Below, one piece after another: positions 1 to 11,817 of a stretch of 64,000 bases of DNA. The stretch comes from Schistocerca nitens (Eukaryota > Arthropoda > Insecta > Orthoptera > Acrididae), in the NCBI RefSeq assembly GCF_023898315.1, contig NC_064618.1:182953548-183017547 (forward strand), read 5' to 3'. Both the position numbers and the translations under genes were made by a program. Positions within the stretch are counted from its first letter, which is position 1; every line of letters begins with the position of its first letter. The notes under the pieces are model-generated. The model searched no databases. It worked only from the letters and a program-made list of their open reading frames with translations, and was not told where the DNA came from.

Positions 1-110
1 CCTTCCACAGTGTTAATCAAATTTTCCTCCAAGTCTGGTGTCCGAACATGATTTCCTAACTTCCTGAGACGACCCTGTCTCAGACAAACTGCGAAATAGT
101 ATTGCAAACA

Positions 111-604
111 CTGAGTGCTGCGGTTGTTGTCAGCGGGGGTAGGTCTCCTGATACAACCTTGCTGCGCGGCGCCCTTTGACATTTGCCTTTCCGTAAGTAA
201 ACACCGTATCTATAAGCTCTCGATGCGATTACGGAACCATTGTGTACAACGCTGAGTCACACCCAGTACAAGATGAATCGGCAAGAGAAGTGAATCGGAC
301 ACAACCTTACAACGCTAGGGCATGACGTTCAAATGGTTCAAATGGCTCTAAGCACTATGGGACTCAACATCTGAGGTCATCAGTTCCCTAGACTTAGAAC
401 TACTTAAACGTAATTAACCTAAGGACATCACACACTTCCATGCCCGAGGCAGGATTCGAACCTACGACCGTAGCAGCAGCGCCGTTCCGTACTGAAGCGC
501 CTAGAGCCGCTCGGCCACAGCGGCCGGCGGCATGACGTACGAGGACCAGTACCACCCTACAGGAAGAAACCATGCATACTGTAACAGTGGCTGCATGGTA
601 TAGT
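111..604 (+). repeat. Interspersed repeat A, copy 1 (split by a SINE)
   Basis: About 290 bases here (111-328 plus 539-604) match 3517-3794 plus 4382-4411 in the same order, with many substitutions. Shared blocks include 'catttgcctttccgtaagta' and 'agagaagtgaatcggacac'. A SINE interrupts this copy. I do not recognise the family and see no coding potential. It may be a non-autonomous transposon, but its ends are not defined. Confidence 0.7.
329..528 (-). mobile_element. tRNA-derived SINE, family 1
   Basis: The element lies in minus orientation. Its tRNA-like head is at the right (ggccggc end, B-box-like 'ggattcgaacc' on the plus strand) and its tail 'tggttcaaatggctc' is at the left. The 10-bp target-site duplication ggcatgacgt is at 319-328 and 529-538. 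The head resembles a leucine/serine-class tRNA with a long variable arm. It splits interspersed repeat A, so it is younger than that copy. Confidence 0.93.
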
Positions 605-1086
605 GTATATTAGACCGCAGTCTCTCTAACAAAGTATGAAAAAATGGTCTCCAACACGGAAATCATGCATTTTCCGACGTAAGTTCATTAGACCTTTTTT
701 GTTCCGATATCCTCTTATCGATCTATACTTAGAGTTTGTATACGGGGTAAAAATCACCCTGTATATTGATTAAAGTATCAGTCTTTTACAAACTTATATT
801 AAGCATTACCAGTTCGCATAAAATCTTTCTTACACATGAGCGATGAGAATACATGATGGCTACTGAATATTTCTGAAGCAACTGGAGGTTTCCAGTGGAG
901 ATCGCAACATAGCATGTCCAGACGACTCTTATTTGCAGATCATCGAAATCTTTTGCATTTCGGGAAATGTCGAACCATTGAGCATTGAGCATTGTATCAT
1001 ATCGAATGCCGCAATGTAGGTAAAGATTTCAGCTCTCCTTAACTGATAAAAAGCTGTCGTCAAATGATGAAAAGAGCATCGTCAAC
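605..1086. other. Unassigned stretch
   Basis: AT-rich sequence with only short open frames. I see no recognisable gene, repeat ends or RNA. A short direct duplication (gagcatt, twice) is near 980-995. Confidence 0.5.
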
Positions 1087-1093
1087 GATGAAA

Positions 1094-1300
1094 CGTCGTG
1101 CGGAGTGGCTGTGCGGTTTGAGGCGGAATGTCACGGATTGCGCGGCCACTCCCGCAGGAGGTTCGAGACCTCTCTCGGGCATAGGGGTGTGTATTGTTCT
1201 TAGCATAAGTTAGTTTAAATTAGTTTAAGTAGTATGTAACTCTAGGGACAGATGACCTCAGCAGTTTGGTCCCTTAGGAATTCGCACACACACACTCAGT
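1094..1300 (+). mobile_element. tRNA-derived SINE, family 2
   Basis: A tRNA-like head with B box 'aggttcgag' is followed by a body with 'gttcttagcataagttag' and 'cctcagcagtttggtccctt'. The same body is at 4422-4607 and, inverted, at 33262-33456. The likely TSD is gatgaaa (1087-1093 and 1301-1307). The middle resembles SINE family 1 but the tail differs. Confidence 0.85.
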
Positions 1301-1312
1301 GATGAAAGTCAA

Positions 1313-1968
1313 GTCTGTGTTAAGTCGCGAACTGTACATATTCCGACTTAAATATGCTCATGGCGGCTATGTCAAGCAACAAAATGCCACTAGTAGATGT
1401 TATTCAGGGAAGACCGAGAAGAGAATATTTTAATCAAAACTAATCATCTTGTGGTGCAGTTATTCTTGTTGTGTCCGTGCTTGCTACTAAAATGGGATGA
1501 GAAGTTCCGCCTTATGCAAGACACCTTTTTTCTGTTTCACCCATACATGTTTCAGCACTTTTGTGCTATAATCAGTGGGTTTAATTTTTATTTTTAACTT
1601 ACATGGAGTTTTCGCTGCCATTACAACAGGCAGCGAAAACTCCGCCTCTGTTTTGAGAAATCGAAAGTGCAGTGCCAAGCGACCATAGATCACAAAGTAA
1701 GCCTATTTACTTCGGCAGTAACACAGGAGAATGCACCACAACTTCAAAACTATGACAAGTTGTATATTGTGTAGCAGAATAGCTACCAAAATAAATGGAC
1801 AATAACATCATGTAAGTTAAAAATTAAAAATTAAACCCACTGATGATACCACCAAAGTGCTGAAACATGTATGGGTGAAACAAAACAGAAAAAAAGGTGT
1901 GTTGCATAAGGCGGAACTTCTCCTCGCATTAATCAGAATGTGTACAGTTCGCGACTTAACACAGACAT
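1313..1968. mobile_element. Hairpin-like inverted-repeat element
   Basis: Two blocks form inverted pairs. 1490-1606 pairs with 1804-1925 (about 115 bp), and 1313-1345 pairs with 1936-1968 (about 33 bp, 'gttcgcgacttaacacagac' on the right). The arms contain a CTGATGA...GAAAC arrangement like a hammerhead ribozyme core (see findings). There is no ORF of note. The left side carries extra sequence (1346-1489) not mirrored on the right. It is probably a non-autonomous element; the superfamily is unknown. Confidence 0.65.
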
Positions 1969-2249
1969 GCCGGTGGTTTTTTTATCTCTTAAGGAGTGCT
2001 GAAATATTTACCTAGTCTCGCCAGTTGTTACACTGTGGCGTTCTGTAACCTATGCCGTAGCATTTATATTTTCGCCGGAAGAAGCAACTCAAAAGTTACA
2101 AAACTGGTTTGTGGGTTTATAAGTGACCTGAAGAAATACAGCTACAGCGGACCATTGGCCATTTCATTCAGTTTCATTTTTATAGTTTTAACACCTGTAT
2201 TTTTAAAAACTGTTCACCGTATGAAGTGTCAAGCTGTCATCCACGATAC

Positions 2250-2449
2250 AAAAAAAGTTTCAAATGGCTCTGAGCACTATGGGAGCACTATCTGAGGTTA
2301 TCAGTCCCCTATAACTTAGAACTACTTAAACCTAACTAACCTAAGCACATCACACACATCCATGCCCGAGGCAGGATTCGAACCTGCGACCGTAGCAATC
2401 GCGCGGTTGTGGACTGAAGCTCCTAGAGCCGCTTGGCCACCACGGCCGG
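2250..2449 (-). mobile_element. tRNA-derived SINE, family 1
   Basis: This is a full-length copy in minus orientation with an A-run near its left end. The TSD catccacgatac/catctacgatac (2238-2249 and 2450-2461) matches at 11 of 12 positions. The head includes 'ggattcgaacctgcgaccgt'. Confidence 0.93.
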
Positions 2450-2461
2450 CATCTACGATAC

Positions 2462-3516
2462 TGTTAAGTTATACGCCACCATGCTACACGCTACAGTTCG
2501 AAACCCTCTAGAGGCAGACAGCTGCAACTTGCGGCACAGAAGCAGTGATATGCATGACATGTAATACCTCAACCAATATTGAGAACAGAATAAAAAGTTT
2601 GGAGGCGTTGCTTTTCAGCACGCACTCGTAGCTTCCAACCACCAGTCTTTATGGATTGACAAAACGTGTGTTGTAGGCATGACAAGAAATTCCTCAGTAT
2701 ACAATTCAGAAGATATATGGCTCTACTCCACAACAAACACAAGAGTGTATTCTTGCCCACGTGGCCAAAACCCCTAGCATGTGTTGCTGATAGTTACGAC
2801 TTTCGATTGAAATGGGCTTTTAATCATTTAATACTCATCACATGATGAACATCTCCATAGAGTTTTGTCAATATTGGACAGAAGCCTCGTGGCTTAACAC
2901 TTCCTTGTTTCATCAGACATTGCTGTGTGGGAACATCTGTTTAGCGGTACGATATGAATGAATTTTCAGATAGTACATGAACTTCTACAGTATTTGTTCG
3001 CTCTTTGTACAATCGGATTTAATTAGTTTTAAGTACTAGGAGACGCGACTGCCGCTATGATCTTAACGCCAGTGCAAATACAGAAGGGTAAGCCGAGAGC
3101 AGCGTTGACACGCTGTGGAGTTAATGCTGCATCTCTTGCAGATATTCACTGGCGCAATACCAGTCGTAGAGTTGACTGTGGCTTACCAGAGGTCAGTAGT
3201 ACGTCGAGTACATTGCAGTTAGCAATGTGCAATGAAGCCTTTGAGCTGACACACTGAATTACATTTTTGTACTTAATTCTTGACGCTGGAGTAAAGTTTA
3301 TTTTTCATTAAAAGTTTCGCCCAACATGTTTTAATTTCGCCGTGTTTACTAAATTACAGTGCAGTACAAGTTTCATTAGAGGCAACGAAGTACATTGTAG
3401 GCTATATTCCGTAATTTTACTTATACGTTGCACATATTACTGTCGCTCTGTTTTGTAGGCGATATACATTAATACTGTAGTCAAAATGAATGTTCCATAT
3501 TAAACGTCGAAACACT
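2462..3516. other. Unassigned stretch
   Basis: There is no recognisable gene. Open frames are short (up to about 66 codons) and unlike any family I know. I see no TSD-bounded element. Confidence 0.45.
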
Positions 3517-4411
3517 GTTGCAAACTTTGAATACTGTGGTTGTTATCGGCGGGGATAAGTCTCCTGATACAACCTAGCTACGCGCCGCCCCCTTGCCATT
3601 TGCCTTTCCGTAAGTAAACATCATGTCAGCAAGCTCTCGATTCGAATATGGAACCACTGTGTACAACGCTATATCACAAACAATACAAGCTGAGTCGGGA
3701 AGAGAAGTGAATCGGACACGACATTACCAGTGATTATGGCAGGAGAGGGTGCTAGGACGTGACGTATGAGGAACAGTACCACCCTCTAGGACAGGGCTTA
3801 ACAACTGGCCGGTTTTGAGGGCGAGTACTCGCGTCTGCTCAGGCACGTGCTCGCGAGCAGGTGCAAGATCGCGGAGAGGGGAGGGAGGGGAAATGCGCGC
3901 GCACATTTGAATAGGGCCGCAGCTTGCCTATTGAAATAGCGCTGACTGTGTAACGTTTAAAGTACTACGATCAGCTCTAACAGTCACTTCGCTGGTTAAG
4001 AATCATGTCACATCACCGTTGTATAACCCCAACCATGCTTTCGTAGTTGGGAAGAATTGTATTTGTTTACAGAAAAAGATGTTTAGTATGTCACAAAACG
4101 CTGAATTCTTTTACGAAATTTAATTTGCAGCGACATTATATGTCGTACCACGCGAAAGACTATGGACGTGGAAAATGTGATGGACCAGTAATAATTGGTG
4201 AGTGATATCCCTGCAGGTGGCCGCGGATTTACATTGACTGGCGGCAGCTGGTGTGTGCCCCACGTGACTCTCCCCACTCTCCGCTCTGGTCCAGTAGTGG
4301 GGGTAGCGTGCTCGCGCTGCTCCGTGCTCGCGTCTTGCTGCTCACAGCTTGCTCCGCGAGCACGTATGTTGTGAAGCCCTGCTCTAGTCTAGGAGGAAAC
4401 GATGCATGATA
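3517..4411 (+). repeat. Interspersed repeat A, copy 2 (split by a hAT MITE)
   Basis: This is the second copy of the repeat at 111-604. Continuity resumes after the hAT-type insertion at 3795-4381 ('aggaggaaacgatgcat' here against 'aggaagaaaccatgcat' in copy 1). A family-2 SINE follows directly at 4422. Comparing the two copies defines both insertion points. Confidence 0.7.
3795..4381. mobile_element. Non-autonomous hAT-type transposon (MITE)
   Basis: Terminal inverted repeats cagggcttaacaac (left) and gttgtgaagccctg (right) begin with the CAGGG typical of hAT elements. The flanking 8-bp duplications are ctctagga (3787-3794) and ctctagtc (4382-4389), matching at 6 of 8 positions; 8 bp is the hAT target size. 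The 587-bp interior is GC-rich near the ends with self-complementary motifs such as gctcgcgagc. There is no transposase. Its absence from repeat-A copy 1 supports the insertion. Confidence 0.85.
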
Positions 4412-4421
4412 TAACTATGTG

Positions 4422-4607
4422 GCCGCGCGGTTAGAGGCGCCATGTCACTAATCGTGCGGCCCCTCCCGCCGGAGGTTCGAGTACTCCCTCGGGCATGAGT
4501 ATGAGTGTTGTTCTTAGCGTTAAGTTAGTTTAAGTAGTGTCTAAGTCTAGAGACCGATGACCTCAGCAGTTTGGTCCCTTAGGAATTAACACACATTTGA
4601 ACATTTG
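4422..4607 (+). mobile_element. tRNA-derived SINE, family 2
   Basis: It begins with 'ggttagaggcgccatgtca' just inside the TSD, has the B-box-like 'ggaggttcgagtactcc', and ends 'cacatttgaacattt'. The TSD taactatgtg/taactttgtg (4412-4421 and 4608-4617) matches at 9 of 10 positions. Confidence 0.88.
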
Positions 4608-4617
4608 TAACTTTGTG

Positions 4618-7284
4618 TTATAGCATTATTGGATGCCGGAAGATTCTGAAGAAGATCCCAGCAGAGGAGTAGAAATGTCTATTATTTTAGAGGAAATACG
4701 ACGAGGCTTAACAAGGAAGAGGGTGTTGGCCTGAGACTTGCGATACGGTGAGACTGGGTGCAGTTTGCTTCAGGGCTATCTGGCTGACTGTTACCCAAGC
4801 AGAACCTGGAGACAGCGGAATTACCTATTTGAGTGAATTACTAGACAGGACTGTTCTCTGTGATGGAGGTCTCCAGATGTTATAAGTAGCGTGCGACGCT
4901 GTGTATACTAAGTGATAAGCACACGTTATAAAACCAGTACTTGCCTTCTAACTGTACTTCATATCTGTCAATTCTGAAGTCCCAAAGTTTTCAGATACGT
5001 ATTCTTTTGGCTGCTGGATATGATGTAATTTTATTTTTCGTCGTGTTCTATGCAATTAGCCCACTCCTTTTCGGGTGATTCTTATTTGTATCCCATTATT
5101 ATTATAAAAATTCTCTTGTCGGTCTGAAGTAGAATTTTCTTCTTGCGTAATGATTTTGTGTGTAACCTTAAATTTGTATGTATTGTAAATCAATTTTTTA
5201 TTACGAAGCAGCACTGATACTTCTTGTGTTTTAACAGTAGTGGAATTTTGTTACGTGAGCATTTTAGTGTTGAGTAAATTCTTCTTGAGTAGCTATAAAG
5301 CTGATTTGTTTGCCCATACTATAACAGTTTTGGTCGGGAAAAGCAATTCTCCTTTAAATTTCTAAACTGTGCAGTTTTTTAAAGATAAGATAAATATTCA
5401 GAACTTGTTTCAATAACATAAAAATTATTTGAGCAAGGAGCAAGGACCACTCGCAGCACAACCCAGTTCTATCACTGCCTCTAGGGCATAGCAGTGATCT
5501 GTATCCCCCTTCCTAGAGGGGACAGGGACAGTCGGGCAAAGGGGGCTCCATATTCTCCAGATTTCAACTGCACTGAGAATACATGATCCATGCTAAAACG
5601 AGCGATTTGCAACCGTTCTGTCCTACCAGAGATCTTGTAGTGCATCATAGAGGCCACTGTGGAGGAATGAGACAACATCCGACAGGCTTATCTGGAAAAA
5701 TAGGTAAGGGGAATGACTGGTCACATTCAAAAGTGTCTCGATTTACGAGAAGGGTCAGTTGGTTCACAAATAATATTATGCAAGACGACAGCGGGAAGAA
5801 CTTGTTGTTTCCAATGGAATCTTTCGTAAGGTTTTGCTTTTTCTTTATTTGTTTTTATCAAGTGGAGATGTTTTTATATTCTATATTTTTACTTTTTTAC
5901 CTGAGAGCACAAAATTTGTATTTCCTATTATATCCAGTCTTGACAGTGAAACAATGTATATTATCGGAATAAATTGCTCATGTTATTCTTATACAAGTTT
6001 ATTCGTAAGTATTTCCGGGGTTTTAGAAGACTACTGCGCAAAAACTACAAGACAAGCAGAAAAACGACTGATGTCAGGCGATCGTGAAGTTATGATTCTT
6101 AATAAGCGCCGTGCCGTGTTTCCAGAGCGCACTGGTGGCAGGTGTGTCAGGACGTGTAGACAAATCAGCCGGTCCATATTTTCGCATCGAATCAGTTCGC
6201 GCCTCAGATAGGAAACCCAGTGAACAGATTTCCAAAGTGGGCTGCTGCCACACTTTCCTGGGCAGCAGCAGTAGCTTCAGTCAACTGTGTCCACGTGTTG
6301 ACGTGTGCTGTGTCACAGCACAAATGGTGCCCATACTGAGTACCTGTAATGTGACTTAAGAACTTGGGGATATGTTCTATTCACTTTAATTTGTCTGTTT
6401 CCTGTATGTTTAGTCGATTTAACGCATTATTCCTTTGAAATCATAGAGGTATTGTATTATGCTGCTCAACTAATGCCAACACCATATTGATTTTATTTTT
6501 ATCTCAGTCAGGTAGTGCCTAACTTCTGACATTAATGTTGTATATGTTTCCTTTGCAGTTTCTCTTTGGGCCATAAGTTCGTAACGAAACACATTGTGAA
6601 ACCGGGAGCTCATTATGTGAAGTTTCCATGTGCAAGTTGTGCCTCACTGAAAATTTTAGACTTCAACATTTTGCGACTGTGCTGCTAAAAAATGTGTACC
6701 ACAGTTAAAATTAATCCAGCATCATATTTCACGTTCAGTGGAAACGGCAAATTCATGATGAGGAAGGAACCAGGACGTTAATACACATGAATTCTTTTCG
6801 GTTTTACTCTGAGTTTATCTATCATGTTCATTTACAATTCCAATATCTGTTCTTTAAAATCATGCTTTTACTGTAGTGTCAACTAGCACTCTAAACGTGC
6901 AATAGGTGATGCGAAATTTGTCTATTTAATTTTTCGCATCCCACTGAAGAAGAACATTGTGGATGAACAACAACTTCTACATCGTACTGAGATTACAGTC
7001 TGAATTATCCTCACGTACAACCATTACTCGTTTACAGCCACGTGGTCCATAGTATTGATTGAGTAGGGGCCCATAGTCATCAAAAACGTGCTCATGCTTT
7101 TCTAAATGTTTTATTTTACTCCCATATATGTTGAGGTATAGTTCAGTAAAATTTTATCTCACTAATTTAAGCACTAACACGTGCTATGCACCATATTTTT
7201 TTGGACCCTTATCCGACAAATATAATCATATATATTCAAGGCACTAAATCAAATAATCCCATTGTCTCATGTAATTACAGATAC
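4618..7284. other. Unassigned 2.7-kb stretch
   Basis: This is AT-rich sequence without a recognisable gene. Overlapping plus-strand frames at 5583-5972 and 5834-6211 (129 and 125 codons) are rich in Phe/Leu/Tyr from T-rich DNA and resemble no family I know, so I do not call them genes. Confidence 0.5.
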
Positions 7285-7405
7285 TGAGTATCAACTTTGT
7301 TTTTGATGAGGATAGATGCTGAAGTAATGAATTAAAATTTGTGCAAGGCTGAAGCTTGAAACTGAGTCTCCTACTTACCAGCCAGATGCGCTACCCATTG
7401 CATTT
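7285..7405 (-). repeat. tRNA-like SINE fragment, family 3
   Basis: Read on the minus strand, this has 'gggtagcgcatctggctggt', a B-box-like 'cagtttcaagc' and then 'gcacaaattttaattcatta'. A similar arrangement on the plus strand is at about 13600-13690. This suggests a degenerate SINE with a tRNA-derived head. No TSD was found. Confidence 0.5.
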
Positions 7406-7887
7406 TTATTTATGTCTTCATCGGCTAGCTTCCATCACCTGCATTGAAGTTTCCCTAAGTAACTATATTCTTTTTCTTTAAATTTAACGCAAAGGTTCAA
7501 TTTCCCTTTCAAGCCAAAACTTTCTTCTTAAGGTTGTTTGTTATTAACTCGTGGCATTTTAGAATAATTAAAATTATGTTCTAATTTCATCTGAAATAAT
7601 GAAAATTCGAAACTTGTTCTGAAAAGTAATTGTTTGGTGTTTTCCTTTTTGAATATCGTTGTTTTCATTCAGAGTGTATGAATGGGCTGCATTTTTCCTT
7701 TCTCTAGTTGCTTCTGACACATTCATCCACACCTACATCATACTCCACAACCCACCTAACTGAGCTCTGCAGCCCTGTTGCACTCGCGAATAGCGCGTGT
7801 GAAGAATGACTATCCGTAAGTCTCTGTATTGGCTCAAATTCCTCCAAATTTCTCCTCGTGGTCATTCCTTGAGACGTATGTGTGTGT

Positions 7888-7905
7888 GGGGGGGGGGGGG
7901 GGGGG
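7888..7905 (+). repeat. Poly-G run (18 G) after a short GT repeat
   Basis: Eighteen consecutive G follow tgtgtgtg. This is a slippage-prone homopolymer with G-quadruplex potential, and the exact length may be a sequencing artefact. Confidence 0.9.
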
Positions 7906-8050
7906 AAGCAGTATGTTGTCCGACTGCTCCCGAAAATTGCTCTCTCGATTTTTCAATAGCAAATCTCTCTGTGACATGTCCCACTCTTGGTGCAAGTACA
8001 GTTTAGTTAGAGATTCACCTCCATCGTTGATGACGTGGTTTGTATAGGAA

Positions 8051-8291
8051 TATATGAAGGGCTTATTTCAATAGTGGTGCAAGTCCCTTTTCATCTTGAG
8101 ATACAGAGTCCTAAAGTTAAACGAGCGCTGAAAAACCTGCAGTTGAGATACCAGAAATGTTCAAGCATATCGCTTCTTGCTAGAGACGAACCTTTCTTTC
8201 TGTTTGTTTCGATCATTAATTTCAGGAGCATTATAGACAGAAAAGTGGAGGTAATGGACTTGTACCACTATTGAAATAAGCCCTTCATATA
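8051..8291. mobile_element. Short MITE with ~35-bp TIRs
   Basis: The left end tatatgaagggcttatttca and the right end, reverse-complemented, are nearly identical for about 35 bp ('agggcttatttcaatagtgg' in both). The ends share TA/TATA at the borders, consistent with a Tc1/mariner-type TA target, but the superfamily is not proven. The interior of about 170 bp has no transposase. Confidence 0.75.
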
Positions 8292-8442
8292 AGCCATATG
8301 ATTGTACTTGTCTTTCAAGCCGGGAACGTTTTGAAATCCATGCATATTATCGGCTTGGTGTTAATTTCAACCGTTGTTGTCGTCGTCAGTAGCATTGCAC
8401 ATTTCAATTTAATCCAGTTTCATAAGCCTAGGATCGTTTAAG

Positions 8443-8639
8443 CCGGCCGGGGTGGCTGAGCGGTTCTAGGCGCTACAGTCTGAAACCGCGCGACCGCTAC
8501 GGTTGCAGGTTCGAATCCTGCCTCGGGCATGGATGTGTGTGATGTCCTTAGGTTAGTTAGGTTTAAGTAGTTCTAAGTTCTAGGGGACTGATGACCATAG
8601 CAGTTAAGTCCCATAGTGCTCAGAGCCATTTGAACCATC
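8443..8639 (+). mobile_element. tRNA-derived SINE, family 1
   Basis: A full-length plus copy runs from the ggccgg head to 'cagagccatttgaacc'. It has a perfect 13-bp TSD, aggatcgtttaag (8430-8442 and 8640-8652). The A-box-like 'ggctgagcggttctaggcgc' and B-box 'ggttcgaatcc' are clear. Confidence 0.95.
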
Positions 8640-8934
8640 AGGATCGTTTAAGAACATGTGAGCGGCTCAGCGATGGGTTGAACTTAAAGTCGCATCCGAA
8701 AAGTTAGACCACACTGGTTCCAGTTAATATTTTTGATTTTTATTTGCCTGACTGGTTTGAGGACTGGTTCCTTCTGTAGTTCTTCCATAAGTTCTTTTCA
8801 TTAGAAGGTTTTTCCTAGAATTTCAATAGTGCGAGTAGTTTACGTGGCTGTCCGTCATTGAGCTCTATCTCTTGTTGTAATTCCCCATGCTGCCTTCAAT
8901 AAATCAGACTTCCTTGCTGGTTGTTTCGTGGATT

Positions 8935-11256
8935 TTATAAGCTTTTTACTATGAGGGCTATGCTATTTTTCTCACAATCTATTAAGCCTAATCCACCTTC
9001 ACTTAACGGTTTTGTTAACTTCTCTCTGGCTATTCGGAGTAGCACCCCTTTCCAGATGGACCATCCTATATACTTCTTTACTTGAGCGATATCTTTTCCC
9101 TCTATGGGCTTAATGCCACATTTTTGAAAGAGCCAACGTAGTAACATATTGTATCCTTTTAATAAAATTTTTGTTGTTTTTTGTTGCTCCTACTGCTTCC
9201 TTATAAGAATCCATTATTACGATTGTTAGTCAACATAAGAGTTAACAGCACCAACATGTATTCCAAAGGTTTCGTTGGTGATTGAACGGATCACTGGTTC
9301 CAAGGAAATTATAATGTCATGGATAACGAGCATCTCTGCAGGACTGAGTGATGAAATGAGAATTTTCTTGTGAAATGGTCGTTTATTTGTATTTTGGAGG
9401 CCATTGGATTCCAGTCTGGTACTACTAGATCTCTTGTGACTTGTGGGAAGTAATAGTGTTGCAACACATTCCTTTGATACTGGTGACTGACTTTATCAAA
9501 GGCATTTTCTCGGTCGGTGTTCAACAATTCTATCGTTTCATTCTGAAACATCCATTAGACGAAAGTCGTGTTTCTCAGAGAGCGAAGTCCATCAGTTATC
9601 CTCCTGTTGGAAACACTACGCGTTTGACCAGGCCCGATTATCTCTGGAAGAGTCTCATTTTGTCTTGCGGCTATTATGCGCGCCATTATTTTTGAGTCGG
9701 CAAATAAGAGAGATTTTTACCTAGAATCCATTGTTCTTCTTCGTTTGAAGTTTTCGGAACAATGACTGTAATTCCTGGTTCATTTGCTGAATATATTTGA
9801 CCCACCTTTTGGTTCTCTTTCATGAGTTCCGTAAATTCCTCTTTGACATTTGTCCAAAAGATTGTGTAAAATTCATGTGGCGTGCCATTAATGCGTGGAC
9901 TCATATATTTCCTGGTAAGTACTTTACAATGTTATCAATTTCTTCTTCGCATATGGGCTCTAACAACAGTAACATTTTCGTTGGCGAGGGAAGTCGTGCA
10001 GTTTTGTAGCAAACTTGCTTTCCTTGTAGGATCTGATGGTTCTTTTCTGAACAGTATTCGGAAATGAATTTTAATATCTCCCATGCCAAAGGCATCGTTC
10101 CCGTCTAAGGACGTTAGATTTCTGATAAATCTCAGTTTCCGTTTTCTACTGAGGAGGTAAACGCTTCATTGTTCATCTGGAATGTATCCCTTACCTTTGC
10201 AAGTGATTATTTAGCCTTGAGTTCTTTTTCTATAGTTCTTGGAATTTTTTTTGAATTTCTTAAATTCGCGAGGTCCGTCTTCTCCGCTATCCACTTTTTC
10301 TTGGAGCTGTCAAACAATCACATAGAGGAATTCGATATTTTTCCTTCGTTATCCCCTACACTATGTCTCCGAACGGTTCACGAATTCCAGGTTTCACCAG
10401 TTTATCCTCTCATTAAAGAATTCTACTAAGAAACCGCTTCAGATGAACTCATGTTCGTGAACTCATGTTCGGCAACGTTCGTAGAATTCTGTTTTTGTCC
10501 ACTCAAATTTTTGCCTACTCAACGTTAACCAGGATGCAGATGGACTTACAGTATTCATTTTCCATTACGCTGGGCTGTTATTTTAATGACAACTGCATGG
10601 TGGTCCGAAAAGCTGAAAGGGATTACTTCATAGCTCCGTAAAGCTATTCCTGTTGTGGTATAAAATCTGTCCAGTGTCGAGGCTGGCAGTGGAAGTACGT
10701 ACGTATAGTGGGATCGCGTGATAGCTAGTAGATTTATGACGTCCATCAGATGCATTACTCCATTCACCTTATGTAAAGGGCCAAATCAGGAGTTAATCTT
10801 GTTGTATGTGTCGATCGCACAACACAATTAAAATCTCCTCCATTATTAGGTCATCCTCCGCGTGTCTCAAAAATTACGGTATCGTTTCACTAAAAAACGT
10901 TTTGCTACTAGTTCTGTTCTTTGTTCCTGATGGGAGATAAAGGTTTATAATTGCGTTTAGTGTGGTTTTGATAACGCTCCCATCCGGCTGCTTTTCTAAG
11001 TCCTCTAATCCAGTACGATTCCTGTTAAAATTCAACAGCCTCTTCCACTACAGCCGACACTGTTGTACGCATTGTACTGCTGTTGCAGGTTCATCTCCTC
11101 GCAAGCTACTTCCTGAAGGAAGGCTGTGCGACATAATTGGTTTTCAAGAAACTCTCCAGAATCCTCACCTTTTTTCACTGTTATCCCGCAGATATTTAGC
11201 GCGAGTAGAATAAGCACCCTTCTATTGTCCATAACGAAGTATTTGTCAATTTTCAT
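8935..11256 (-). pseudogene. LINE ORF2: endonuclease and reverse transcriptase, broken
   Basis: This would encode the endonuclease/reverse transcriptase that nicks target DNA and copies the LINE RNA in place. Visible blocks in order are an N-terminal stretch with 'LNICGITVKK' and 'AFLQEVACEEMNL' (11032-11256); the endonuclease end with 'LDRF' and 'FSDHHAV' (10555-10767); the pre-RT linker with 'EEEIDNIVKYLP' (9901-10095) and 'HEFYTIFW' (9686-9904); RT blocks with 'AFDKVSHQY' (9309-9551), where the expected VRQG-type motif appears as 'VLQRCSLS'; and a C-terminal 'EGGLGLIDCEKN' (8935-9147). At least five separate frames are needed, so it is a pseudogene. Tx1 assignment is by motif style only. 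Confidence 0.78.
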
Positions 11257-11817
11257 GTCATTTCATATCTCTCTAATTTTCTTGTCCGGATTCGTTTCCA
11301 GTAGGTTCACTTTTTCATTTCTCTTTTCTCGTCGTCTTGGTATTCTCTTTCCGCATTTTTCTTATTTTTCCGACGCGCCGCATTTAGATTTGGTACTACT
11401 TCACACTCTCGGTGCCTTCTCAACATCTAAAGTTTTTATAGCTTCTATTTGCTAACATTTCCCTCTGCTGGTTTAACTACGTGCTCTGCAGGCTGAAAGC
11501 CATTTTTGTGCAGTATTCTACTTCACTTCCCTGTCTGCGTGATCGAGTCAAAGCTATTGCCGTTTCACACAGCTGCTCTTGTGTGGTTGCTTGGCGTGTT
11601 GTGTCCTGCATTGGTTGCTGTTTAGTTTCCTGCTGTGGATGGCTCAAGGGGCACGTCACGAATGGTGGTCAGGATTGAAGAACATCTATGTCCGCGTGAA
11701 TTTCCATCCCACTCTCGGGTCCCCCGCGTTTTGCTGCAAAGTTAGCGGACTTTTTTATCCGTGGTATCTGTACCAGAGTTTCTTCAGAAACTTCTTCGGA
11801 GCTTGTACTACTCTTTT

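Noticed and set aside
5583..6359. 129-, 125- and 82-codon plus-strand ORFs
   Set aside because: They are motif-free, T-rich hydrophobic translations that overlap in different frames, with no sign of a gene.
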